Counted from the first letter of the stretch, positions 31,055 to 39,164 are shown. The stretch is 58,301 nucleotides of DNA from JAAZPG01 sp012797375 (GCA_937868205.1 CALMMC010000151.1:1-58301); one strand, 5' to 3'. Translations and numbers: made by a program. The notes: a model not told the origin generated them from the letters alone.

Positions 31055-32557
31055 ATGAATACGGAATCCCTGTTGATCGCCAAAGGAACCGAGGAGATCC
31101 GCCTTCTGCCCCGCATGGCCAACCGTCATGGGCTGATCACCGGGGCGACGGGCACGGGCAAGACCGTTTCGTTGCAGGTGCTGGCGGAAAACTTCAGCCG
31201 GATCGGCGTGCCGGTCTTCATGGCCGACGTCAAGGGCGACCTCAGCGGCGTCAGCCGGCCGGGGACGGAAACGCCTAAGATCGGCGAGCGGCTGGACAAG
31301 CTCGGCCTGCGGCCGTTTGAATTCGCGGGGAAGCCGGTTGTCTTCTGGGACATCTTCGGCGACCAGGGCCACCCGGTCCGGACCACGATCAGCGACATGG
31401 GCCCGCTTCTTCTCAGCCGGCTCTTCAACCTGAGCGAGACTCAGAGCGGCGTCCTGTCTCTTGTTTTCAAGGTCGCCGATGACAACGGCCTTCTCCTCCT
31501 CGATTCCAAGGATCTCCGGGCGATGCTCCAGTACTGCGGCGACCACGCCGATGACTTTCAGACCGAGTACGGCCGGATCTCGCCGGCTTCGATCGGGGCG
31601 ATCCAGCGGTCCCTTCTCGACCTTGAGACGCAGGGCGGCGACCGGCTGTTCGGCGAACCGGCCCTCAACCTCGCCGATTTCATCCAAACCGATTCCCAGG
31701 GGCGGGGCGTGATCAACATCCTGGCGGCCGACCGTCTCATGCTCCAGCCGAAAACCTACGCCACGTTCCTCCTGTGGATGCTGGCCGAGCTTTATGAAAA
31801 CATGCCCGAGGTCGGCGACCTGGAGAAGCCGAAGCTGGTCTTTTTCTTCGACGAAGCCCACCTCCTGTTCACCGACGCCCCTGCCGTCCTCCTCCAGAAA
31901 ATCGAGCAGATCGTCCGTCTGATCCGCTCGAAGGGAGTCGGCGTTTATTTCGTCACCCAGAATCCCTTGGACGTGCCCGACATCGCCCTCGGCCAGCTTG
32001 GAAACCGGATCCAGCACGCCCTCCGGGCGTTCACTCCCCGCGATCAGAAGGCGGTCCGAGCCGCGGCCACGACCTTTCGGGCCAATCCCAAGCTGGATGT
32101 GGAAAAAACCATCACCGAACTGGGGGTCGGCGAAGCGTTAGTCTCGTTCCTGGACGAGAAAGGCCGGCCCGGCATTGTTGAGCGGGCGTTCATCCTGCCT
32201 CCCCGGAGCCAGATCGGGCCGATTTCGGCGGACGAAAGACGCCGGATCATCGGAAGCTCGGTGTTGTACGGCCATTACGAACGGCAGATCGACCGGGAGT
32301 CGGCTTACGAGCATCTGAAGGAAAAAGCCCGCCAAGCGGAGGAGGCGGCCGCCCGGGCCGCCCGCTCCCCCATTCCGACCGGTTATCCCCAAGGACCCTC
32401 CTATGAGCCGCCCCGGGCCCCGCGTCCGGTCGGCCGGCCGAGGGACACCTTTGTTGAATCCGTCGGCAAGAGCGTGGCCCGGTCCCTGGCCACCTCGGCC
32501 GGCCGCCAGATCATCCGGGGCCTCCTCGGCTCGATCTTGGGCGGCCAGCGCCGGTAA
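31055..32557 (+). CDS. HerA-like ATPase (DUF853 family)
   Basis: 500 residues. Walker A GATGTGKTVSLQVLAE near residue 30 and Walker B KLVFFFDEAHLLF near residue 270, with FMADVKGDLSGV and YFVTQNPLDVPD, match the DUF853 branch of the HerA/FtsK superfamily. The C-terminal ~80 residues are Pro/Ala/Arg-rich. No NurA nuclease gene is adjacent, so this is the stand-alone form. It is presumably a DNA- or protein-translocating hexameric ATPase; the biological role in bacteria is not settled. Confidence 0.85.
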   Translation: MNTESLLIAKGTEEIRLLPRMANRHGLITGATGTGKTVSLQVLAENFSRIGVPVFMADVKGDLSGVSRPGTETPKIGERLDKLGLRPFEFAGKPVVFWDIFGDQGHPVRTTISDMGPLLLSRLFNLSETQSGVLSLVFKVADDNGLLLLDSKDLRAMLQYCGDHADDFQTEYGRISPASIGAIQRSLLDLETQGGDRLFGEPALNLADFIQTDSQGRGVINILAADRLMLQPKTYATFLLWMLAELYENMPEVGDLEKPKLVFFFDEAHLLFTDAPAVLLQKIEQIVRLIRSKGVGVYFVTQNPLDVPDIALGQLGNRIQHALRAFTPRDQKAVRAAATTFRANPKLDVEKTITELGVGEALVSFLDEKGRPGIVERAFILPPRSQIGPISADERRRIIGSSVLYGHYERQIDRESAYEHLKEKARQAEEAAARAARSPIPTGYPQGPSYEPPRAPRPVGRPRDTFVESVGKSVARSLATSAGRQIIRGLLGSILGGQRR

Positions 32558-32636
32558 CCGCCGGCCGGCGGTCTCTGTTCCGCGTTATTTACGACCAGCG
32601 CGGTGAGAAAAAACCGCGGTCCGCTCCGTTATTTGA

Positions 32637-33674
32637 ATGTCAACGGAACGGATCATGAGCGAAGTCAACGACGGCGGAAACGGGGGAGCCGGGCGGGACA
32701 TCGTCCTCCTCGGGCGGAGCGCGTCTTTCGCCCGCGTTCGCGAGCTGATCGACCGGCTGAAAGACCTGGACACTCCGGTGTTCATCTCGGGGGAAAGCGG
32801 CACGGGGAAGGAAGTCATCGCCCAAGCGATCCATTTCCGCGGCGCCCGGGCCGGCGGCCGATTCGTCGCCGTCAACGGCGGCGCGATCCCCGACAATCTC
32901 CTCGAAAGCGAGCTCTTCGGCTATGCCAAGGGCGCCTTTACCGGCGCGCTCCGGGACAAGCCCGGCTTGATCGAGGAAGCCGGAGGGGGAACGTTCTTTC
33001 TCGATGAGGTCGGCGACTTGGGATTCCCGCTCCAGGCGAAACTGCTCCGGGTTCTTCAGGAGCGCGAGATCCGGCGGATCGGGGAGACGCGGACCCGGCC
33101 GGTCGATGTCCGGTTCATCAGCGCGACCAACAAGGATTTGGAGCGGGAAGTGAGCAGCGGCCGGTTCCGCGAGGACCTTTACTACCGTCTCCGGATCGTA
33201 ACCATCGATGTCCCGCCGCTCCGCGAGCGGCCCGACGACCTGGAGCTGCTCCTCCACCATTTTATCGCCCGGTACGGCGAAAAGATCGGCCGGCCTCGGG
33301 TCTATTTCACTCCCCGGGTCATGGAAACGCTGCTGGCGTACGCGTGGCCCGGCAATGTCCGGGAGCTCCAGAACGAAGTTCAGCGCTGCCTGATCCTGTG
33401 CGGCAACGAGGGGATCGTGCGGGTCGAACACCTGTCGCCGCGTCTCAATCCCGGCCGGTCGCCGGGCCCGGCCCCCGAAAGCTTCAACTTCTTTGAGGCC
33501 AAGGCCGATTTTGTCCGGCGGTTTCTCGGCCAGGCTCTCCGCCGGCATGAAAACAACAAGGCCCGGACGGCCGAGGAAATCGGCCTCTCCCGTCAGGCTC
33601 TCTTTAAGCTACTAAAAAAGCACCGGATTACGGCGCCCGGCGCCGCCGAGGGGAACTCCCCCGGGGCGGATTGA
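32637..33674 (+). CDS. Sigma-54-dependent activator without receiver domain
   Basis: 345 residues (start 32637; ATG at 32655 also possible). AAA+ sigma-54 interaction domain: Walker A GESGTGKE, ESELFGYAKGAFTGA (the GAFTGA loop that contacts sigma-54), GGTFFLDEV, R-fingers in REDLYYRLRI. C-terminal Fis-type helix-turn-helix (NKARTAEEIGLSRQALFKLLKKH). There is no receiver or sensing domain, so it resembles PspF-like constitutive activators that need a separate inhibitor. It is one of two sigma-54 activators in the window. Confidence 0.88.
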   Translation: MSTERIMSEVNDGGNGGAGRDIVLLGRSASFARVRELIDRLKDLDTPVFISGESGTGKEVIAQAIHFRGARAGGRFVAVNGGAIPDNLLESELFGYAKGAFTGALRDKPGLIEEAGGGTFFLDEVGDLGFPLQAKLLRVLQEREIRRIGETRTRPVDVRFISATNKDLEREVSSGRFREDLYYRLRIVTIDVPPLRERPDDLELLLHHFIARYGEKIGRPRVYFTPRVMETLLAYAWPGNVRELQNEVQRCLILCGNEGIVRVEHLSPRLNPGRSPGPAPESFNFFEAKADFVRRFLGQALRRHENNKARTAEEIGLSRQALFKLLKKHRITAPGAAEGNSPGAD

Positions 33675-33705
33675 AGGGGAAGGGGGGTTCTGATAAAGTG
33701 AAAGA

Positions 33706-33999
33706 ATGAGCCCGAACGAGGAACGGAACGGAGACCAGGCGTTCGAGATCGCCTGTCCGCATTGCGGAACGGTGATTTGGGTGGACGGGAGAAACCGGAG
33801 CATCCTGAAGACCGAGCGGGCCGCCCGGAAAAAAGAATCCCTGGACGACCTTCTCGCCCGGGAGAAGACCAAGAAGGACGGCCTGGCCACAAAATTCGAG
33901 GCCACCGCCTCCCTCCAGAAACAAAAGAAAGACCGGGCCAAGGACGCGTTCGCGAAAGCGTTCGCCGCGGCCGGCGAGGAGCCGCCGGCTGAGGATTAG
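33706..33999 (+). CDS. Small hypothetical protein with single CxxC knuckle
   Basis: 97 residues. Near the N-terminus IACPHCGTVIWVDGR, a one-knuckle zinc-ribbon-like start, followed by a Lys/Glu-rich, probably helical and partly coiled-coil tail (KKESLDDLLAREKTKKDGLATK). Only one CxxC pair is present, so zinc binding would require a dimer or loss of the second knuckle. The family is not recognised. It lies 31 nt after the activator gene and its stop sits within a hairpin shared with nhaC. Confidence 0.6.
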   Translation: MSPNEERNGDQAFEIACPHCGTVIWVDGRNRSILKTERAARKKESLDDLLAREKTKKDGLATKFEATASLQKQKKDRAKDAFAKAFAAAGEEPPAED

Positions 34000-34006
34000 C
34001 CGGCGG
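33982..34006. terminator. Hairpin at the convergent ends of the CxxC gene and nhaC
   Basis: CCGCCGGCT (33982-33990), loop GAGGATT, AGCCGGCGG (33998-34006): a 9-bp perfect GC stem. The plus-strand stop TAG (33997-33999) lies at the loop/right-arm boundary and the nhaC stop begins one base after the right arm. No U-tract follows, so it is terminator-like only by position and stem. Confidence 0.4.
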
Positions 34007-35413
34007 TCAGGCCTCGTCCCGCGGGCCGCCGTCTTCCCGGGTCATGGTGAACCCGGTCAAGCCGAAGACCGCAAGAATGAAGAGGGCGGCGTAATTCCCG
34101 ATCGCCCAGGGCAGGTAATCGAGCACCGGGACACCGAGGGCTCCGGCGACATACACGCCGGCCATGCTCCAGGGGACGAGAGGGACGATGATCCCCCCGC
34201 ATTCGTCGATGATCCGGGAAAGGTTCTTGGGCGCCAGCCGCAATTTCCGGAAAGCGGGCCCGAGCAGCTCTCCGGGCAGGATGACCGCCAGATAAGAGCT
34301 GCCCGTCACTAAGGCTGTGACGACGCAGGATCCGATCGTCACCAGGACGATGCTCCCCGCCTTGCGGGCCCCGGCCATGACTTTATCCAAGACCACGCCG
34401 AGCATGCCGGTTTTCTGCATGATCCCGCCGAAGCAGAAGGCGGTGATAGCCACCAACTGCGTCTCCATCATGCTCATCAGGCCGCCCCGGCTGAGGAGGC
34501 GGTCCACTTCCGGAACTCCGGTGGCGGCCGGATACCCCGTGTTCAGAGACGCGGCGAGGTCGGCTAAGGGCGCTTTCTGGAAGACGGCGGCCAGAAGGAC
34601 GGCGATCAGCGAGGATAAGAGCATGCCGGGGATGGTCGGCTTCTTGGCGAAGGCCAGGGCGAAGACGATAACCAGCGGCAGGAGCAGCCAGACGTTGAAT
34701 GTGAAATGGGTCCGGAGCGTGCCGGTGATTTTCGTCAGGACCTCCGAGGAGACGGCCTGCGCTTGGGAGCGGAATCCGAAAAAAAAGAATACGCCGAGGC
34801 TGAGCAACCAGCCGGGAACCGCCGACCACATCATGTGCTTGATGTGATCGAACAGGTCGGCGCCGGCGGTCACGGCGGCCAGGTTGGGGATGTCTGAAAA
34901 GGGGGACATCTTGTCGCCGAAGTACGCCCCGCAGACGACGGCCCCGGCCGCCGGGCCGAGGGGAAGGCCGAGGCCCATGGCGATCCCCATGAAGGCGACG
35001 CCGACCGTGCCGATCGTCCCCCAGCTCGTCCCCGTCGCCACGGCCGTGAGGCTGCAGACGAAACAGGCCGTGACGAGAAAGAATTTCGGGGAGATCAGCT
35101 TGAGGCCGTAATAGACGACCATCGGGATCGTCCCGGCGGCCATCCAAGCGCCGATCATGACTCCGACGGCCAGCATGATGAGGATCGCCGGCATGGCCTT
35201 GGCGATCCCCTCGACGATCCCCTTCTCCATCTCCTTCCAGGAGTAGCCCAAGCCCCAGCCGAGGAGACCGGTCAAGGCCGCGGCCGCGACGAGCAGGACC
35301 TGCGGCTTGATTTGATACACGCCGTAGCCGATGCCGAGCAGAACGGCCATGAGAATCAAGGGAAGGAGGGAGAGGAACAAGGAGGGCTTTTTCACCGGCG
35401 CCGGAGAGGTCAT
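34007..35413 (-). CDS. nhaC: Na+/H+ antiporter NhaC family
   Basis: 468 residues with about 12 hydrophobic segments. NhaC signatures: ATGTSWGTIGTVGVAFMGIA, GAYFGDKMSPFSDIPNLAA, and late GSSYLAVILPGELLGPAFR and DECGGIIVPLVPWSM. It exchanges sodium and protons across the inner membrane, for pH and Na homeostasis. A related arginine/ornithine or malate-lactate antiporter is possible in this superfamily, but the motifs fit NhaC best. A GATAAT box lies 8 nt before the ATG. Confidence 0.88.
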   Translation of the reverse strand: MTSPAPVKKPSLFLSLLPLILMAVLLGIGYGVYQIKPQVLLVAAAALTGLLGWGLGYSWKEMEKGIVEGIAKAMPAILIMLAVGVMIGAWMAAGTIPMVVYYGLKLISPKFFLVTACFVCSLTAVATGTSWGTIGTVGVAFMGIAMGLGLPLGPAAGAVVCGAYFGDKMSPFSDIPNLAAVTAGADLFDHIKHMMWSAVPGWLLSLGVFFFFGFRSQAQAVSSEVLTKITGTLRTHFTFNVWLLLPLVIVFALAFAKKPTIPGMLLSSLIAVLLAAVFQKAPLADLAASLNTGYPAATGVPEVDRLLSRGGLMSMMETQLVAITAFCFGGIMQKTGMLGVVLDKVMAGARKAGSIVLVTIGSCVVTALVTGSSYLAVILPGELLGPAFRKLRLAPKNLSRIIDECGGIIVPLVPWSMAGVYVAGALGVPVLDYLPWAIGNYAALFILAVFGLTGFTMTREDGGPRDEA

Positions 35414-35421
35414 GAGGGGAA

Positions 35422-35427
35422 ATTATC
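35422..35427 (-). promoter_or_regulatory. -10-like GATAAT of nhaC; leaderless mRNA predicted
   Basis: GATAAT (preceded by T, giving TGATAAT) on the minus strand, 8 nt from the ATG at 35413; a TTGTAA 15 bp upstream is a poor -35 candidate. The 73-bp gap is shared with the divergent acyltransferase promoter. Confidence 0.4.
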
Positions 35428-35441
35428 ACGCCGCCCGGGCA

Positions 35442-35471
35442 TTTACAAGAACCCCCGGCCGGATTTAGAAT
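35442..35471 (+). promoter_or_regulatory. Promoter of acyltransferase gene
   Basis: TTTACA (35442-35447), 18-bp spacer, TAGAAT (35466-35471). The 15 nt between -10 box and ATG end in the 12-bp palindrome GGCGGATCCGCC (35475-35486) touching the start codon; no standard Shine-Dalgarno is present. Confidence 0.45.
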
Positions 35472-35486
35472 GGCGGCGGATCCGCC

Positions 35487-36263
35487 ATGCCGTCCCCTGA
35501 AGAAGAGCTTCGCCTCCTCCTTCCCGTGATCGACCGGCTGACGAAAGCCGCCTTGTTTCCCAAGCGCCTGGCTTGCCGCGGCGCCGCCCGCATCCCGGAG
35601 ACGGGGCCCGTCCTCCTGGTCAGCAATCACTGCGGAGCGATCAAGGATCCAGCCGCGGTCTTTCGGATCGTCTCCCGTCCCTTGTTTTTCAACGCCAACC
35701 GGATGCTCTTCGACCGCGGGGAGCTGGACTTCCTGATCCGCAAGCACCTCCGCCGCCACCTGAAGAATTACGGCCTGGTTCTTGACCGGCTGCTGGGGCC
35801 GCTCAAGACGGTTTTCGTCCGCTTCGTCTCGACGAACATCGCCCGCGTCGGGACGATCCCGGCCGACATGTACGAGGGGAGCAACCTGACGGCCGTCTCT
35901 CTTTTCATGGATTACCTTCGGGCCGGCCGGGCGGTCGTCTCGATGCAGGGCCGGGGCCGCGTCCACCCGGACGACCCGAATCCCTACGTCCGGAGGTTCG
36001 GCCGGGGGATCCCGTACATCGCCTTCCGGATGAAAGCCGGGGAGGGATTGGATATCCCCGTCGTCCCCCTGTCGATTTTCGGCACGCAGCGGGCCTGGGG
36101 GATTCCGGGAAAGATCCGGGTGAACGTCGGCCTGCCCCTCTATATCCGGGATTTCCTCGGCGGGGACATAAACGAGACGGTGGAACGGTTCCGGGCCGCG
36201 CTTCAAGAAGCCGTCGAGCGGTTGCTCGTCGAATCCTTGCGAAATCCTTTTTCATCCGGATGA
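35487..36263 (+). CDS. PlsC-like glycerophospholipid acyltransferase with altered motifs
   Basis: 258 residues. LVSNHCGAIKDPAAV is the acyltransferase block I, but the His and Asp are five residues apart instead of the usual four (HX5D). Block III, normally FPEGTRS, is SMQGRGRV, lacking the Glu. Block IV is IPVVPLSIFGTQ. The fold class (LPLAT) is clear from these blocks in order. It may acylate lysophosphatidate or another lipid or envelope acceptor, or be a non-canonical member. It converges on fabH with a shared long hairpin at its stop codon. Confidence 0.7.
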   Translation: MPSPEEELRLLLPVIDRLTKAALFPKRLACRGAARIPETGPVLLVSNHCGAIKDPAAVFRIVSRPLFFNANRMLFDRGELDFLIRKHLRRHLKNYGLVLDRLLGPLKTVFVRFVSTNIARVGTIPADMYEGSNLTAVSLFMDYLRAGRAVVSMQGRGRVHPDDPNPYVRRFGRGIPYIAFRMKAGEGLDIPVVPLSIFGTQRAWGIPGKIRVNVGLPLYIRDFLGGDINETVERFRAALQEAVERLLVESLRNPFSSG

Positions 36264-36289
36264 TTCAAATCGTGAATAATCCGGATGAA
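36251..36289. terminator. 17-bp inverted repeat at convergent acyltransferase/fabH ends
   Basis: TTCATCCGGATGATTCA (36251-36267), loop AATCG, TGAATAATCCGGATGAA (36273-36289): 16 of 17 positions pair. The acyltransferase TGA (36261-36263) is inside the left arm. A T5 run precedes the left arm, so there is no U-tract after the hairpin on the plus strand. It probably shields 3' ends or ends transcripts from both sides. Confidence 0.5.
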
Positions 36290-36369
36290 TCAGTTCAGGG
36301 GCAAGATCCGTTCGGCCGGGAAGGGAACGCCCTCCAGGGGCTGTCCGCTCCCTGACAGATGGGGCCGGC

Positions 36370-37326
36370 TCACCACTCGATGAGGGCGCCGGCCCAGCTG
36401 AGTCCGCCGCCGAAGGCGATGAGGAGAACCAGGTCGCCCGTTTGGAAACGGTCCCAAGCGTCGTGAAGGGCCAAGCCGACCGAGGCCGACGACGTGTTGC
36501 CGTATTTCCCGATGACCGAGATGAATTCCGCCGGCCCGGGAACTCCTTTGGCCGCGGCGTCGAGGATGCGCTGGTTGGCTTGGTGGGGGATGACGTAGCG
36601 GACGTCCTTGATGTCGACCCCGGCCTTGCGGGGGACGCGCTCGCAGAGGTCCTGCATGATCCGGACGGCGAATTTCATCACGGTCGATCCGTTCTGCCGG
36701 AACCAGAAGTTTTTCGTCCGTCCGGCCAAAAGGTCTTTGGCGCCGCCGATCTGGACTTCGTCGACGAGGGAGGGGATGGAGCCGAGCTCGGTGGCCAGGA
36801 GGCGGTGCATCGGCCGTTCCTTGGTCACGACGACCGCGGCCGCTCCGTCGCCGAAGAGAATGCAGCCGGCTCGGTCGGTGTAATCGGTCGCCGTGGTCAT
36901 CTGCTCGGCGGCCGTGACCAAGCCCCAGGCGAGATCCCGGGTTTGAAGGAGGCTCTCGGCGATGCCCAACCCGTAGATCATCCCGCTGCAGGCGGCGTTG
37001 AGGTCGAAGGCCAGGGCCCGCTCGGTTCCGAGGTCGTGGGCGATTTCGTAGGACTGGGCCGGGCAGAACCGGTCGGAGATGACCGTCGAGCTGATGATGA
37101 ACCCGGCGTCCTTCCCCTGAAGGCCGCCCCGCTCGAGGGCGGTTTTCGCCGCGGCCACAACATGCGGCCGGAGCTTTTCCTCGGGGCCGAGAACGCGGCG
37201 CTCCTTGATCCCCGTCCTCGAGACGATCCACTCGTCGGTGGTCTCGACCATCTTTTCCAAATCGGCGTTGGTCAGGATTTTTTTGGGGACGCTCGTTCCG
37301 ATGCTGCGGATTCCGATTTCGGTCAT
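36370..37326 (-). CDS. fabH: 3-oxoacyl-[ACP] synthase III
   Basis: 318 residues from the ATG at 37326, chosen for its AAAGGA site; an ATG at 37344 would remove that site from the leader. Catalytic triad visible: Cys113 in NAACSGM, His in IPHQANQRI, Asn in GNTSSASVGLAL. It condenses acetyl- or branched acyl-CoA with malonyl-ACP to start fatty-acid synthesis. It follows fapR by 18 nt and should be expressed from the fapR promoter, hence controlled by malonyl-CoA through FapR. Confidence 0.93.
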   Translation of the reverse strand: MTEIGIRSIGTSVPKKILTNADLEKMVETTDEWIVSRTGIKERRVLGPEEKLRPHVVAAAKTALERGGLQGKDAGFIISSTVISDRFCPAQSYEIAHDLGTERALAFDLNAACSGMIYGLGIAESLLQTRDLAWGLVTAAEQMTTATDYTDRAGCILFGDGAAAVVVTKERPMHRLLATELGSIPSLVDEVQIGGAKDLLAGRTKNFWFRQNGSTVMKFAVRIMQDLCERVPRKAGVDIKDVRYVIPHQANQRILDAAAKGVPGPAEFISVIGKYGNTSSASVGLALHDAWDRFQTGDLVLLIAFGGGLSWAGALIEW

Positions 37327-37344
37327 GATCGTTCCTTTCGGCAT

Positions 37345-37935
37345 TTACTCGCCGTCCTTTAAAAGATGGAGATGGGCGGCCGTCTCCCGGTTCAGCCCGT
37401 GGACGACGAAGCGTCCCCGGGCGACGATGTTCTCCCCCGAGCGGGCGACCGCCTCGATGAAGACCCGGCGGCCGATCTTCTTCTCGACCCGGGCCTTGGC
37501 GATCAGGCGCGCGCCGGCCCGGACCGGACGGAGGAAATCGACGCGGGCTTCGCCGGTCAAGGCGATTGGAGCCTCGGCCACGGCCGCGGCCAGGGAGTTG
37601 AGGAGGGCGAAAAGGACGTGGCCGCGGACGATGTCGCATTTCTCCAGGCACATCCAGGACTCGGTTTCAAGAAGGGACAGGCCGCTTTTCCCCGGATCGA
37701 TCTCGATCATTTCGCCGACGTGGTCGCGGGCGCCCAGCGACCGGGAGACGCCGAAGTAGCGGCCGGCCATTTCCCGGGTCCGGCGCCGGACGTCGGGGAT
37801 GGACAGGGTCGAACGGTCGAGGCGGATGGTCGGAACGCTGGCCCCGAGGGCGGCGGCCAGCTCCTCGTCCGTGACAAACGGATTCCGCTCGATCTCCTCG
37901 CGGAGACGCTCATGCCTCTCCTCTTTGCGGATCAT
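37345..37935 (-). CDS. fapR: FapR, malonyl-CoA-responsive repressor of fatty acid synthesis
   Basis: 196 residues. N-terminal DeoR-like helix-turn-helix (TDEELAAALGASVPTIRLDR, then LSIPDVRRRTREMA) and a C-terminal hot-dog domain with GHVLFALLNSLAAAVAE preceded by the R-G-H that binds malonyl-CoA in FapR (DIVRGH). FapR represses lipid-synthesis genes unless malonyl-CoA is bound. It is best known from Firmicutes. Here it precedes fabH, and its own promoter carries a FapR-like palindrome over the -10 box. Confidence 0.9.
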   Translation of the reverse strand: MIRKEERHERLREEIERNPFVTDEELAAALGASVPTIRLDRSTLSIPDVRRRTREMAGRYFGVSRSLGARDHVGEMIEIDPGKSGLSLLETESWMCLEKCDIVRGHVLFALLNSLAAAVAEAPIALTGEARVDFLRPVRAGARLIAKARVEKKIGRRVFIEAVARSGENIVARGRFVVHGLNRETAAHLHLLKDGE

Positions 37936-37951
37936 GGAATTCTGCCGTCGT

Positions 37952-37968
37952 TTATGACCAGGTGATAA
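37952..37968 (-). promoter_or_regulatory. Putative FapR operator (17-bp palindrome)
   Basis: Minus strand TTATCACCTGGTCATAA: 14 of the 16 non-central positions are symmetric. It agrees with the Bacillus FapR site TTAGTACCTAGTACTAA at 12 of 17 positions, including TTA/TAA ends and ACCT-GT core. It overlaps the -10 box (37965-37970) and the predicted start site, where binding would block fapR-fabH transcription. Confidence 0.6.
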
Positions 37969-37993
37969 TAAAGAAGAACAAGCCGGACGTCAA
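37965..37993 (-). promoter_or_regulatory. Promoter of fapR-fabH
   Basis: Minus strand TTGACG (37988-37993), 17-bp spacer, TATTAT (37965-37970). Predicted start about 37958, giving a leader of roughly 22 nt. Confidence 0.65.
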
Positions 37994-38008
37994 GAGGAAA
38001 TTATCGGC

Positions 38009-38143
38009 TTAAGTCCGGAAGCGGTTCTCGATGTGCGCGACGGTCAACGGCAGGATGACGTCCTGGTATTCGCCCCGCTTGAAGGTGTCGCGGATGAGGC
38101 CGGCCGCGCCTCAGATGAAACGGACGATTTCGCCGTGATTCAA
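38009..38143 (-). pseudogene. Relic of type I restriction-modification methylase subunit HsdM (N-terminus only)
   Basis: Minus strand, TTG at 38143 after GGAGGAG: 45 codons resembling the HsdM N-terminus (HGEIVRFI, stop, GAAGLIRDTFKRGEYQDVILPLTV), ending with unrelated residues and TAA. The position of the conserved Trp of the FIWG motif is a TGA stop (38111-38113), and nothing follows where ~480 more residues and hsdS/hsdR should be. The DTFKRG-YQDVILPLTV block is characteristic of the family. This is a decayed remnant between the M29 peptidase stop and the fapR promoter. Confidence 0.72.
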
Positions 38144-38186
38144 AAGAGCTCCTCCCCCGATTTGCGAAATTCGGGGCCGCGGCTTC

Positions 38187-39140
38187 TTAAGCCAGATACT
38201 TCCCGTCCTTGGCGATCCAGCGGCCCTTGGCGTAAATCGAAGCCTTTTCGATCAAGGCGTCGTAGTGGTGGCGGCTCTTGTTGATCCCGATCCCGTAGGA
38301 ATCGCCGACGGCGAAATGGACCGTGCCGAAGGCTTTCTCGGCCTCGAGCATATTGGGGCAGATGCGGGCCCCGGCGTTGGTCCCGACGCCGAATTCCCCG
38401 ATGATCCGGCCGGTCGGATCTTCGCCGATGTTCTTCAGAACCGCCTCGATGCCCTTCCCGGAAGAGGAGACAAGCTTCCCGCGCTCGAAATGCATCACCC
38501 CGCGGCCGAGCTTGTCGTCGATCAGGCTGATGACCGCCTTGCCCGTAAACGTCTCCTCGACCGGGCAGGTGTAGCATTCGCCGGCCGGGAGATTTCCGTG
38601 GCGGCCGCGCTTGGAAATGTCGCCGATGTCGATGTGCCAGCCGCGCTTTTTGACGCTGAAGGAGATGTCGGTTCCGGCCGGGTTGGTGATCCGGACGTCT
38701 CCGGCGTCCTTGAGAAGCCGCATGATCCTCTTGGTTTTTTCGGCCAGCTTGAAATAGTCGATGTTGACCAGCCGCTCCATCATGTCGACCGTGATCCCGG
38801 GCATCATGCACAGCCGGCCGTGGGTCTCGCCGGCTTGAACCATGTAGCCCCGAAACGGCTTTTCGGCGATCCGGGCGTCGAGCATGTAGACCATGACCTT
38901 TGGACTTTCGGCCAGCATCCGAAAAAGCTTCGTCGGTTCGGAAATCGGCCGGAGGGTTTCCGTCATCAGATAGGTCGTCGTCTCCGCTCCGCACTTCTTG
39001 GCCCAGAAGGCGAAAGCCTCGGCGATGTCCATCTTGGCCTTGTCCGTGACCAGGAGGAACTGTTCTCCGGCCTTGATCCGGAGGGATTGGGTGACGGCTT
39101 TCTCGGCCGCGGCGTAGAGCTTGTTTTTCACGGGATTCAT
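38187..39140 (-). CDS. M29-family aminopeptidase (thermostable leucyl aminopeptidase type)
   Basis: 317 residues from the ATG at 39140, which has a GAAGGAGG site; an ATG five codons earlier lies upstream of that site. Metal-binding region of M29: LPAGECYTCPVEE, IGEFGVGTNAGARI, LEAEKAFGTVHFAVGDSYG and SRHHYD supply the Glu/His/Asp ligands. Shorter than the ~400 residues usual for AmpS/AmpT, mainly at the N-terminus. A cytoplasmic metallo-aminopeptidase. It has its own TTGACA/TAAAGT promoter. Confidence 0.85.
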   Translation of the reverse strand: MNPVKNKLYAAAEKAVTQSLRIKAGEQFLLVTDKAKMDIAEAFAFWAKKCGAETTTYLMTETLRPISEPTKLFRMLAESPKVMVYMLDARIAEKPFRGYMVQAGETHGRLCMMPGITVDMMERLVNIDYFKLAEKTKRIMRLLKDAGDVRITNPAGTDISFSVKKRGWHIDIGDISKRGRHGNLPAGECYTCPVEETFTGKAVISLIDDKLGRGVMHFERGKLVSSSGKGIEAVLKNIGEDPTGRIIGEFGVGTNAGARICPNMLEAEKAFGTVHFAVGDSYGIGINKSRHHYDALIEKASIYAKGRWIAKDGKYLA

Positions 39141-39164
39141 CGGGGCCTCCTTCAACAGGCCTCT

